A stretch of 64,000 nucleotides of DNA from Microglena sp. YARC. Its lineage: Eukaryota; Chlorophyta; Chlorophyceae; Chlamydomonadales; Chlamydomonadaceae. This document shows positions 17,761 to 26,553 of the stretch, in pieces (the first letter of the stretch is position 1; each line of letters begins with the position of its first letter). A program made the position numbers and the translations under genes. The notes under the pieces were generated by a model. That model searched no databases. It was not told the origin of the DNA and saw only the letters and a program-made list of their open reading frames with translations. The stretch lies in NCBI GenBank assembly GCA_022414725.1, contig CM039462.1, positions 122,951,786 through 123,015,785 of the forward strand. Reading direction: 5' to 3'.

Positions 17761-20102
17761 TGGAGAATGGGATCGGCGAGTCATCATCGTTGGTACATGA
17801 GGCTGACCAACATGATGACGTTGCAGAACTTGTCGATTATGAAGGGGAGGAAGACGGGGAGTGTGCACCTGGGCGAGCGATTTGTGTGGTCAAGATGAAA
17901 TTGAGTACCTTTATTCCCCATGATTGGCTTCGTAACAAGATAGACACACTGGTACTGGACATGAACAAGTTGCTTGGAGAGGGTTATATTTTCGCAAATT
18001 TCCACATTGCTCGTCTTTTTGAGAATGGTATCGCTGTTCCTCCTGTAAATCGCAACTTCTTCTACCGGTGCCTTATTGCAGTCAGTACCAACAAATGTAA
18101 GGGGTCGACTCTTGGAGAAGACTTCGAGAGTAGTCGGCTTCTGTTCGACTCGTTAAGAGAGCCGGGGCAATCCAAAGTTGACATTCGGGGGAGAGTGAAG
18201 AACCAGATCATTGCAGACCTGTCTATTCTCATGGCCACAATGGCCTCTAACCATCTTTGGACCAACCTTGAGCGACGCATAACGACTTACTTGAAGTGGA
18301 AGTACCCACAGATTGCAAAGCGCCTGCGGTCGGACATCGTGGCTGCATTGATCAAGTGCCCTACAAAGAATCTCGACGTCATCTTCAAGATGAGCCCTCA
18401 TACAACAAAGCTGCCAACCAAGCTTCCAACATCTAGACTTCGATCGGCAAAAAGTGCAGTTGCTCTTGCGAAGAAGAGGGTCGGTAGGAAGGAACCAGAA
18501 GGATCCCCTTTGCGTGTTAGGTTGACTAAACTTCAAGAGAGGCTTGAAAAGTTGAGCGAAGCTTGGCTCTCCTCGAAGAACCTTAGGGTGGACGCAGATA
18601 ACGCGAAACGCCTCTTTGCACGCGAAGTGGCATTCTGTCTCAGGGGGGTTCTACCTTTACCATCCGGAAACACTTTTGCGTCTCGGGCTCACATGACCCT
18701 GCCTCTGTACCACAAGATATTGTCGGAGACCATCGAAGAAAAACGAAAAACTAAAAACGAAAAACATCGCACATTCTCGTTGTTGCCTTACAAATCTGGA
18801 TTCACTCTGTCGCACATTCCGATTTCTAAAATGGCCTTTTTCTATATGGTCAACGAGTGCCACTTTGATTCATGCAAGGCAGACGTTGCTTCCAAAAACC
18901 ATCAAGGAATATGGGAGCGCTTCGCAAACCTCAAGAAAGTGGAGACAGTTTCTCGGAAGTTCGGTTACCGCATTGTGACAGACGGCTTTGCAGTCAGCAT
19001 CTTGATGAATAAGCCTACGTGTCTGACATGTTCGATGCCTGCAGACGCGTTCTCTACGCGGGCGCATGAGTACGTGACAACAGACGAGGGTGGCATTGTA
19101 TCCTTCCTTGACAATGTGGTCGTGGCTGCGGTAGACCCGGGTGTTACTGATATCGTGACTGTAACAGGACTCAACGGAGGTACCAGATCGTACAGCTCGG
19201 CGAAATATTATCGCAAGGGTCTGATCTTCAAGTCTCAGCGTCAAACTGACGTTTGGAACCTCGAGACGGCTGATATCGTCGGTGGTATCATTCCGGATAG
19301 AGACTCTTCGAGTTCTGAACAGATAGGTGCGTACGCCAGATTCTACATGGGTGCCGCCCCAATCCTTCTTGCTCATCGTGCTTCCAGGGGGTACCGAAAC
19401 CTCCGCTTTCGAAGGTACTGCAAGAAACAGAAACTTATTGTTGAGATTGCTGACTTCGTAGCTCCGAGAAAGAAGAGCGCTAAGGTACTCGTCGGGTTTG
19501 GTGATTGGAAAGGTCTGGGGGCGACGCCAATCTCTAGGCGGACTTGTGGCCCTCTCCAAGCTATTCGTTTCGAGCTTCGTAGCCGAGAAAACGTCATCAT
19601 GGAGGACATCGATGAGTTCAGAACATCTCAACGATGCAGCTGCTGTGAGAACCACCTTTGCAACATGGTGGCACTCACTCATCGTAAGAAGCAAGACGGT
19701 ACAGGTTGGGAATGTACAGAAGGACGCAAGCGGATTCATAAGATTCTCCACTGCAAAAGCAGTCAAAGCGGAGCGCCACGCCAACAGAGCGGTGGTATGC
19801 TTCACTGCGGGAAGACTTGGGACCGCGATGTGAACGCTTCCAGAAACATCCTGATGCTTACACTTCACCAAGTCTTTGGGAGAGAGCGTCCTCTCGCGTT
19901 TCGCCGAGACGCGCCGAGAAGTTCCTCGACAACCCCACCCCCACCCCTGATACTGATATGGGGACACAGACGGTTGAACGGTTTACCAAAGAGGCTACTC
20001 GGAATATCTTCGAGAACCTCTTCAACCTTCTGCACCCCCCAACGTTGCCCAAAAGCAACGATCTGCAGTCTGGATGATTATAAAGTGTCCCACTTTATTT
20101 GA
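17760..20102 (+). CDS. Fanzor1-type RNA-guided nuclease
   Basis: This is a eukaryotic TnpB homologue of about 780 residues, intact. The ATG at 17,760 overlaps the transposase stop. The N-terminus is acidic, then helical. The RuvC nuclease is split: VAAVDPGVTD with D459, DIDEFRTSQRCSCC with E619, and WDRDVNASRNIL with D690. Cysteines 626, 628 and 629 and later pairs (including LHCGKTW) form the zinc ribbon between RuvC-II and RuvC-III. All three catalytic acids are present. The last 70 or so residues are proline/serine-rich and run into the right terminal repeat, where the stop lies, so the true functional end may be near GRERPLAF. Fanzors cut DNA guided by an RNA from the element's right end. 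Confidence 0.9.
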   Translation: MENGIGESSSLVHEADQHDDVAELVDYEGEEDGECAPGRAICVVKMKLSTFIPHDWLRNKIDTLVLDMNKLLGEGYIFANFHIARLFENGIAVPPVNRNFFYRCLIAVSTNKCKGSTLGEDFESSRLLFDSLREPGQSKVDIRGRVKNQIIADLSILMATMASNHLWTNLERRITTYLKWKYPQIAKRLRSDIVAALIKCPTKNLDVIFKMSPHTTKLPTKLPTSRLRSAKSAVALAKKRVGRKEPEGSPLRVRLTKLQERLEKLSEAWLSSKNLRVDADNAKRLFAREVAFCLRGVLPLPSGNTFASRAHMTLPLYHKILSETIEEKRKTKNEKHRTFSLLPYKSGFTLSHIPISKMAFFYMVNECHFDSCKADVASKNHQGIWERFANLKKVETVSRKFGYRIVTDGFAVSILMNKPTCLTCSMPADAFSTRAHEYVTTDEGGIVSFLDNVVVAAVDPGVTDIVTVTGLNGGTRSYSSAKYYRKGLIFKSQRQTDVWNLETADIVGGIIPDRDSSSSEQIGAYARFYMGAAPILLAHRASRGYRNLRFRRYCKKQKLIVEIADFVAPRKKSAKVLVGFGDWKGLGATPISRRTCGPLQAIRFELRSRENVIMEDIDEFRTSQRCSCCENHLCNMVALTHRKKQDGTGWECTEGRKRIHKILHCKSSQSGAPRQQSGGMLHCGKTWDRDVNASRNILMLTLHQVFGRERPLAFRRDAPRSSSTTPPPPLILIWGHRRLNGLPKRLLGISSRTSSTFCTPQRCPKATICSLDDYKVSHFI

Positions 20103-20111
20103 GAACAACTG
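19960..20111 (+). ncRNA. candidate guide (omega) RNA region of element 1
   Basis: Immediately before the right end lies a perfect 6-bp hairpin, CGTTGC-CCAAAA-GCAACG at 20,043-20,060, preceded by a segment (cttcgagaacctcttcaacc) that recurs with the hairpin at 41,449-41,491 and, degraded, at 56,270-56,345. Conservation outside any shared coding frame suggests a structured RNA or end-binding site. In known Fanzor elements the guide RNA is encoded here. It overlaps the 3' part of the Fanzor ORF. Confidence 0.45.
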
Positions 20112-20219
20112 TATATATTGTTTTTGATATGCCTCTGTTTTTTTTCTTCCCGACCGTGACAACGATGGGTGTATTTGCCTTGTCACACGGACGCAGATTC
20201 ATCGAAGATGTTCAGTAGC

Positions 20220-20867
20220 AATTTTACTGTGCGGATTAATTACATGTGCAAGGAGATGTATGATAACTTGCGGGGCATCGAGGGATTCGCTACAGTGCGG
20301 TGCCCATGGAGGGATTCGCTACAGTGCGGTGCCCATTATGGGTATTCCCCTGTAGGAAAACCTGTTATCGTTAAAACTACTGGTGGGTGGGTACACCACA
20401 GTTTGTTGATGGCAGTTTTTTTAGATGGTAGGAAAGAGTTCGTTGTGAAGAAAGGATCTGTGAAGAAGACGGACTTCGTTGCATTTATTGAATCATTGAG
20501 TTTGTGCAATAATTCAGTAGTAATAATGGACAATGCCAGTATCCATAAGAAATTGGTCCTCAGTCACCCCGTCAATATTTGTTACACACCTCCTTACAGT
20601 CCAGAATTCAATGCTATTGAGCTATGCTTCGCTAAGGTGAAGAGAGACTTTCGTCGTTTGAACTACATACCGAATGAAACAAAGACGCACGTGTCTGATA
20701 TGATTTCCTTAGCATTCGGCAACCTCACTGATAAAATTATTATGGGTTGTTTTGAACACGTTTGGAACACTTATGTGTATAAAGCGGTCTGTGACGTATT
20801 GATTATGAAAGATGGCGACGAAACCTCCGACAGTCGCGAAATTGAAGGAGCTACTGAAATTGGCTGA
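20220..20867 (+). pseudogene. DDE transposase of element 2, N-terminally truncated
   Basis: The surviving frame has YGYSPVGKP, VVIMDNASIHKK (second Asp) and YSPEFNAIELCFAKVKRDF (Glu). The segment that should contain the first catalytic Asp is replaced by a tandem duplication (ggattcgctacagtgcggtg at 20,285-20,304 and 20,313-20,332). The helix-turn-helix region is missing, so it cannot be active. The last 56 bases overlap the start of the SAP-Fanzor ORF in another frame. Related fragments lie at 33,055-33,275. Confidence 0.8.
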
Positions 20868-23190
20868 AGTACCATACTCGTCGAAGTCCAACAAGGACGA
20901 TCTTGTCCGTTTATGCGAAGACAATGGTCTCATCGCCAGACCCCTCCAGAATACAAGACGGTGGAAAAGATGTGTGTCGTGAAATGCGCCCTGAAGAAGG
21001 CAATGAGTCTTGACGATGAAGAATTCGGTAAGTTTAGGGAGCATGTGGACCAGCTCGTCAATGTGGTGAGCCGCATGTTACGGCGGTCCAGTCTGGTGCT
21101 GACTTTCCACATCACGAGTCTATTAGAGAAAGGTCTGGATATTCCAGACCTGTACAACATGAAAGATACCTACTGGAAGGATTGGCTACGTATCGGGGTA
21201 GACGGAATCTTCCCTGATGAGGAAAGCAAGATATCGTACGAAGCTGTGAAGGACTCCATCGGCGATGTAATTGGTAATGACGACGCTGACTACATCAAGT
21301 CTTATCCGATCTATTTTGATCAGGTATTGAACTATGCAGGTCACACATTGAGCACTGTCGTGTCAAACAACGCATGGGTTCCTTTGATACCACGTCTGAC
21401 CAGACTCACTTCCACCACTTTAAATAAATTAAATGCCCCGAAGACGCTGGGACACATCGAAGATCATTCGGGGATACGACGTGATGCAGGCTATTCAGCA
21501 AGAAGTCCAAAACATGGAGGGATGGCCAGAGTCTGTTCAAGAGTACGTCAATGAAGTTAGGGAGATGCTGAGTGTTCCAGATGGAAGTCGAGTTTATGAT
21601 AACTATGGCAAAGACATGGACTTTCCGACCATGATCCGGTTTAATTATTGGATACAGACACGGTTGGAGGATATGGATGCACGTCGTATCAGATTGATGC
21701 CCATCTTCAATGTCCAACGGGTGCATGTTCGCCTTGACCTGAAGACCCTCGTGAACCTGTTCAGGCACATGTTCCCCAATGACCAGAACATCGTTGAGCT
21801 TTCCAAGTGGGAACATGTAAAGAATCCCGACAGCTTCATGTTGCCCCAGAGGCCTGCACAGAAGAAGAAAAAATCATGTTGTCCTGGTGAATGGGATGCA
21901 TACAAGTCGGTCCTGAAGCAGTACGATGATGATGTTAAGGATATCAAGGCTACTGACGAGTACAGACATGCAAAGGGTTTGTATGACACGCTTGTGAACG
22001 CCCGAAAAACAGTCGCAGGTTCCTTCTTCAGAAAACCACCTGTCAAGAATGGGTGGGTTTTCGACTGCAGCATCTGTACTGACGGAGTCTCTTTGAGCAT
22101 GCAGTACAGCAAGACAGTACAGGTCCTTGTCTCAGATTTGAAGAAGACCCGTAAGAAGCCTCGTAAAGAAGAAGGTATCAAGATCGCAGAAAAATACGAC
22201 GGCTCACTTAAAACGATATTGCCCGATATGGGTATCGTCGTCCTGGGTGTGGACCCAGGACGGAGCAACATCGCTACGGTAACGTATTTGGCAGACAATA
22301 AAAATAAGACATGGAAGCTGACACGTGGTGCATTTTACCACAAGTCGGGTATCAAGAAGCAGACAAGGCAGAAGGAACTGCGTTTTGCTGACATGATTCC
22401 TATGTGGGAGTCTCTGCGTGAAAATGGAGCAGCTTTGAGTACATCGAGGACGGATAAGATCTCCGCGTACTTGTCAAATTACGCTAAGTTTTCTGACGAG
22501 TGGTGGAGATTGGCTTTGCGACGCCGAGAATCCCGTGACAACTTGCAGCGTTACATCGGAAAACGAAAGGTCAAAGACTCTTTCTGGGCGGGTATCAAGC
22601 GGTGCATGATGAAAGAACTTCCTGATATGAAGGTTTGCGTGTCCTACGGATCTGCCATCACGAAACTGAAGCCTACTGGACCGGGAGAAGTTGCAGTTCC
22701 CACTGGGGCCATGTTCGCATCGTGTAAAAGAATTTTCAAAGAGGACGTTTCTGTGACAGATGAGTTCAAAACGACTCTTATGTCGTGGGAGACGGGTAAA
22801 GAAAAAGAACGTGTTTACAAGATCCCAAGCGTTTGTTCAGCAGACGTGAAGCTTAGGTTGGGTGGTGAACGTTTTGGTCACACGAAATCGAAAACGATGC
22901 CAAAGGTCGCTGATTGCGACCACTTAGGGGTAAGGTTGTACAATAAACGTAAAGGCGCACAAGAGAAGCACAGGAGGGGTGGCTTCGCCACTTCCCTTGT
23001 CGATTCTCAAAAATCGATCGAGCGGTACCCAGAGGTACGAGGACTGCGATTCTCTCCAGAAACCAGCACTTACTCGGACCGGGATCGCTCTTCTGCTCTC
23101 ACAATCGCAAGGCTGCACTGCATGGAATTTATGGGTCTAGGACGACCTCTTCCATTTGCCCACAGCAGCTCTGTTGTTGTTGATGAATAA
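20812..23190 (+). CDS. SAP domain-Fanzor fusion nuclease (two frameshifts)
   Basis: From the ATG at 20,812 the first frame encodes a SAP-like DNA-binding domain (VAKLKELLKLAEVPYSS, then NKDDLVRLCEDNG). The frame changes near 20,940 (C-run), then again near 21,430-21,470, and continues to the stop at 23,190. RuvC motifs are GVDPGRSN (Asp codon 22,252), VTDEFKTT (Glu codon 22,762) and YSDRDRSSALTI (Asp codon 23,083). The zinc-ribbon cysteines seen in element 1 are missing between the last two motifs. The protein belongs to the Fanzor family; whether it is active is unclear because of the breaks and the altered ribbon. A nearby fragment lies at 50,432-50,607. Confidence 0.8.
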
Positions 23191-23312
23191 AAACTCGTAT
23201 TGTTGTAGACACCACTCGGTCCCCCTCCGGTGGTCGCGACAACATTAGGTTACACCGCAAGGTGTACCGTACACTCCAAAAAGCGGTTTCATTTTAGTAT
23301 TCGTCAAGTGTA
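23191..23312 (+). ncRNA. candidate guide (omega) RNA and right end of element 2
   Basis: This begins right after the SAP-Fanzor stop. It holds hairpin 1, ACCAC-T-CGG with CCG-GTGGT (loop TCCCCCT), then hairpin 2, ACACC-GCAA-GGTGT with a GNRA tetraloop. The last 44 bases, from TACACTCC to AAGTGTA, can close as a third stem and include the terminal repeat. Copies without any coding sequence keep this block (32,918, 40,613, 44,747, 63,458 and others). Position, structure and conservation fit the RNA that guides Fanzor; expression is untested. Confidence 0.6.
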
Positions 23313-24608
23313 ATGTAATGTAAGGAGGTTCACGCCATCTTTCGTGCCACCGCATCCTCCTTGCGTGTAGACGCATAACGAAGTGAGGCGTGACAGCGGT
23401 GATATGTCGTCCACAAGTGTGTTCGAAATGTCGAGGTGAAGCAACGCAGTGAGTCCGGACAGTGGTGATATGTCTTCCACACGTGTGGACGACGACATGT
23501 TCAGATGAACCAACGAAGCGAGGCCGGACAGAGGTGATAGGTCGGTCACGTAGGTGTACGATATGTCCAGGTGAACCAACGAAGTGAGTCCGGACAGCTG
23601 TGATATGCCGTCCACCATGTTTGTGTACTCCATGTTCAGGTGAATCAATGAAGTGAGGCCGGACAAAGGTGATATGCATCCCACGTCGTTGTACGATATG
23701 TTCAGGTGAACCAACGAAGTGAGGCAGGACAGTGGTGATATGTCGGCCACACGTGTGGACGATATGTTCAGGTGAACCAATGAAGTGAGTCCGGACAGCG
23801 GTGATATATCGTCCACCATGTGGACGTAATCCATGTTCAGGTGAATCAATGAAGTGAGGCCGGACAGAGGTGATACGTTGCCCACGTCGTTGTACGATAT
23901 ATCCAGATGAACCAACGAAGTGAGGCCGGACAGTAGTGATATGTCGTCCACACGTGTGGACAACATGTTCAGGTGAACCAACTCAGTGAGACCGGACAGC
24001 TGTGATATGTCGTTTACCATGTGGGTGTACTCCATGTTCAGGTGAATCAATGAAGTGAGGCCGGACAGCGGTGATATGTCGTCCACACGTGTGGACGATA
24101 TGTTCAGGTGAACCAATGAAGTGAGGCCTGACAGCGGTGATACGTCGCCCACGCGTGTGTACGCCATGTCGAGGTGAAACAACGCAGTGAGTCCGGACAG
24201 TGGTGATATGTCGTACACACGTGGGGACGACGACATGTTCAGGTGCACCAACGAAGCGAGGCCGGACAGGGGTGATAGGTCGGTCACGTAGGTGTAAGAT
24301 ATGTCCAGGTGAACCAACGAAGTGAGTCCGGACATAGGTGATATGTCGAGCACGTCTTCCGACCTTTTTTCATAGGATTCGTCTTTCCCCCAATTGATAC
24401 AGATTTTCAACTCTTGGAGCCTGCAAATGCGTGAGACGTTGTCCAAACTGTTATAATGTCTTATTTGAATCCTTGTGACACACCGTAGTGCGACGCTTCT
24501 CCACTGTTTGCTTACGAGAGCCACTTGTTTGAGGTGGCATTCGTTCGAAATCGCATTGGATAGAATGATCTCCAATACATCTTCATTGATTTCGTCAAAG
24601 GAACTCAT
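23304..24608 (-). CDS. F-box/leucine-rich-repeat protein, copy 2
   Basis: An intact 434-residue frame. Residues 8-37 are the F-box (EDVLEIILSNAISNECHLKQ). From about residue 85 there are roughly fifteen 23-residue leucine-rich repeats (ISPLSGLTSLVHLNISS type). The last repeat breaks off at SRLTSL and is followed by 25 unrelated residues, and the stop TGA lies inside the family B end of element 2. The transposon therefore truncated the 3' end and now provides the stop. Likely an SCF-type substrate receptor; target unknown. Its paralogue is at 15,078-16,488. Confidence 0.8.
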   Translation of the reverse strand: MSSFDEINEDVLEIILSNAISNECHLKQVALVSKQWRSVALRCVTRIQIRHYNSLDNVSRICRLQELKICINWGKDESYEKRSEDVLDISPMSGLTSLVHLDISYTYVTDLSPLSGLASLVHLNMSSSPRVYDISPLSGLTALFHLDMAYTRVGDVSPLSGLTSLVHLNISSTRVDDISPLSGLTSLIHLNMEYTHMVNDISQLSGLTELVHLNMLSTRVDDISLLSGLTSLVHLDISYNDVGNVSPLSGLTSLIHLNMDYVHMVDDISPLSGLTSLVHLNISSTRVADISPLSCLTSLVHLNISYNDVGCISPLSGLTSLIHLNMEYTNMVDGISQLSGLTSLVHLDISYTYVTDLSPLSGLASLVHLNMSSSTRVEDISPLSGLTALLHLDISNTLVDDISPLSRLTSLCVYTQGGCGGTKDGVNLLTLHYT

Positions 24609-24729
24609 GGAAAATTAAATTGATTCGTTTCTGTCACTGAAGAATGAATGGTTGTTTACACTTCATTCGATGACGAGTGGACGAGAAAGCCGTGACCCTT
24701 GAACCCAATTTGTTTAAGAACGTGCGTGC

Positions 24730-24840
24730 ATGAATCAGACTCCCTTACAGCGTGAGGCGTACCTCGCCACCAAGCGAGCTACGCTCGACGAGCTTGCAAT
24801 TGAGCTTCGCTCCATGTCCCGCGTCTTCCAGACGCTTTAG
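24730..24840 (+). pseudogene. C-terminal fragment of the low-complexity family, second copy
   Basis: MNQTPLQREAYLATKRATLD continues to the stop TAG at 24,838-24,840. It is homologous to 16,592-16,702 and 46,140-46,248. With the adjacent F-box/LRR gene it forms a duplicated pair. Confidence 0.6.
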
Positions 24841-24905
24841 TTACACTCAGACCGTGTACCGTACACTCCAGAAAGCGGTTTCATTTTAGTATTCCGTCGA
24901 GTGTA
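24841..24905 (+). mobile_element. minimal family B end (about 60 bp)
   Basis: TACACTCAGACCGTG at one side and CCGTCGAGTGTA at the other, flanked by TA. It keeps the third-stem part of the family B right end but not the GNRA hairpin. Confidence 0.5.
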
Positions 24906-25396
24906 ACCAAAGGTGTGTAGTGTGTCAGCAACTCTTGAGAGAGAGAGTATTGTGAACTATTAACTTTATTTGTGGAGTCTTTAGCTTGTAAACGCTTGAC
25001 ATGAAGAGCTAGACATAAGGCTAGATTCGGCAATTAAACACCGCCGCATTCTCCGTAGTGTCGTGTGGAGACAGATGGACGATGATGACGGAGTCTGCGA
25101 ACGCCTCCGTGTCCATGTGTACGGACGATATCACTATTGGGTTTCTGCTTGTGATTGTGCGGTAACTTTGGATGACCCCATTACCACAGTGAAAGCGGTT
25201 GCGTAAGATGCGGAGGCTCATGCAAAACACGGAAACACAAAAACACACCAATTTACCTAAGGGCCTTGTCTGGTGCATTTCAGAATCCCCAAAATACAAG
25301 GTGTCGTCAAAAGTAGTGATATTTCACCGGCGCCGTAAAGCTCCCACTTATTTTACAGCGTAAATATATATTATTTCTTGCAGGACGACGATCGCC
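24906..25396. other. no supported gene
   Basis: A 92-aa minus ORF (25,021-25,299) exists but has no recognisable features. A GA-dinucleotide run lies at 24,938. I see nothing else. Confidence 0.3.
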
Positions 25397-25816
25397 ATGA
25401 TTACCAGATTTTTTGAGTATGGTGATTCGTACGAATTCTTTGGTGTGCACAACAAGTGCTCAAGGGACGGTTTCGAATTCCACGAGGTGTGGGTGCCCGG
25501 ATTATCATCCGTCATTGGTGGTGGGGAGACATTGGATGAAGCGATTGAGGCAGCTGCAGTGATGCTGACGATTATTCTTACGGGGATGCAATCACATGGA
25601 GAGATCATACCTAGACCGTTGAGCCAGGAATCGGTAAAACAACGTGGTTTGATGGAGGAGAAAGTGCAGATGAACGGGTTCGATTCTAAGTTTTGTGATG
25701 TTGTAACAGTCAAGTCTGTGCCACCGGGTTGTGTACCACAGTTGTCGGAGCAGGAACTGCAAATTCTGGAGGATGAGGCCAGGGAAATTTGGGCCACCCT
25801 GTCGACTGATCGATAG
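25397..25816 (+). CDS. HicB-like domain protein
   Basis: A 139-residue intact ORF. Residues about 25-58 (FHEVWVPGLSSVIGGGETLD, then EAIEAAAVMLTIIL) match the HicB-type fold: strand, 'PGL', 'GxTLDEAIExA' helix. In bacteria HicB neutralises the HicA mRNA interferase, and many stand-alone HicB-like proteins exist. No HicA-like ORF lies beside it and no DNA-binding domain is obvious at the C-terminus. A bacterial origin by transfer is plausible. AT-rich sequence precedes the start. Confidence 0.5.
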   Translation: MITRFFEYGDSYEFFGVHNKCSRDGFEFHEVWVPGLSSVIGGGETLDEAIEAAAVMLTIILTGMQSHGEIIPRPLSQESVKQRGLMEEKVQMNGFDSKFCDVVTVKSVPPGCVPQLSEQELQILEDEAREIWATLSTDR

Positions 25817-26553
25817 GAGTGTGATACTGGTGCTTTGGAGCTTGTAGTCAATTTAAGATGTTTTACAAAATAATGAGCTACCGGCGGCAAAATAATGAAC
25901 TACCGGCAGGAACGTCCATTTATTCGCATTGTCAGTGAAATTTGGATATTTAAACGTTTGTTGCGTTGACAACATCCTCTGAGACAAGTGTCACCGATGT
26001 AAAAACTTGCCTCATCAATGCTGATGGCGGAACAATCAGATACTCTGTACAAAAACTGTCGACAGAAGATTTATGATCATTCATGTGTCGAACAGTATTG
26101 TATGCGCGCTTACGGGTGTATCCAAGTATGCCAGGACACTTCTGCCAATACGCTTTTACAAGTCAGTGTCCACCCGCAGTTGTGTGCCAGGCAAATGTGA
26201 ACGCTGAACTAACAGCAGTTTACTATTTAATGAGCGTTCCTGCCTCCCGGCCGATTTTGTTAAATTTCTAATCAGGATTTAAAACATCTTGAACCACTCG
26301 TTAGCTTGAGACATAAGCAGCAAGGAATCACAATTCCGATCCATATCATGTTTAGCAATCAGGCAAAATCGGCCGTGAGCCAGGAATTAATTATTAGCCT
26401 CTGGGCCAGCTGAAATGCTGAAATACGGGATGAAGGATACGAAGGTTTGGGACCTTGATACATAACCTTTAGCTGACCTACCCTATCAATTGGGTTCAAG
26501 GATCACCGGTAAGGGTATCCCATAAATTCTGTCTCTGACTGTGTACACATTAA
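25817..26553. other. transposon debris, no supported gene
   Basis: It contains a near-complete but diverged family M MITE (about 26,228-26,390, TGAGCGTTCCTGCCTCCCGG at its left end) and a partial M end at 25,905. Short ORFs at 26,018-26,271 have no recognisable features. Confidence 0.5.

Larger units (their letters stand above)
16732..20113 (+). mobile_element. Tc1/mariner-Fanzor transposon, element 1
   Basis: A complete-looking element of 3378 bp (16,734-20,111) is flanked by TA on both sides. The left end CAGTTGTTCTCAAATAATTT and the right end, read inverted, CAGTTGTTCTCAAATAAAGT, pair as terminal inverted repeats, both running on to GGGACACT. It carries a DDE transposase (16,776-17,760) and a Fanzor nuclease (17,760-20,102) in the same direction. 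The two reading frames touch as TGATG. This transposase/nuclease pairing parallels bacterial TnpA/TnpB elements. Confidence 0.9.
20114..23312 (+). mobile_element. Tc1/mariner-SAP-Fanzor transposon, element 2 (left end lost)
   Basis: It directly follows element 1. It holds a 5'-truncated transposase, a SAP-Fanzor gene overlapping it, and a 120-bp non-coding right end finishing in the family B terminal repeat with TA at 23,311-23,312. No family B left end is visible near 20,114, so the element is truncated, perhaps by the insertion of element 1. The right end landed in the 3' part of the F-box/LRR gene that follows. Confidence 0.8.
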
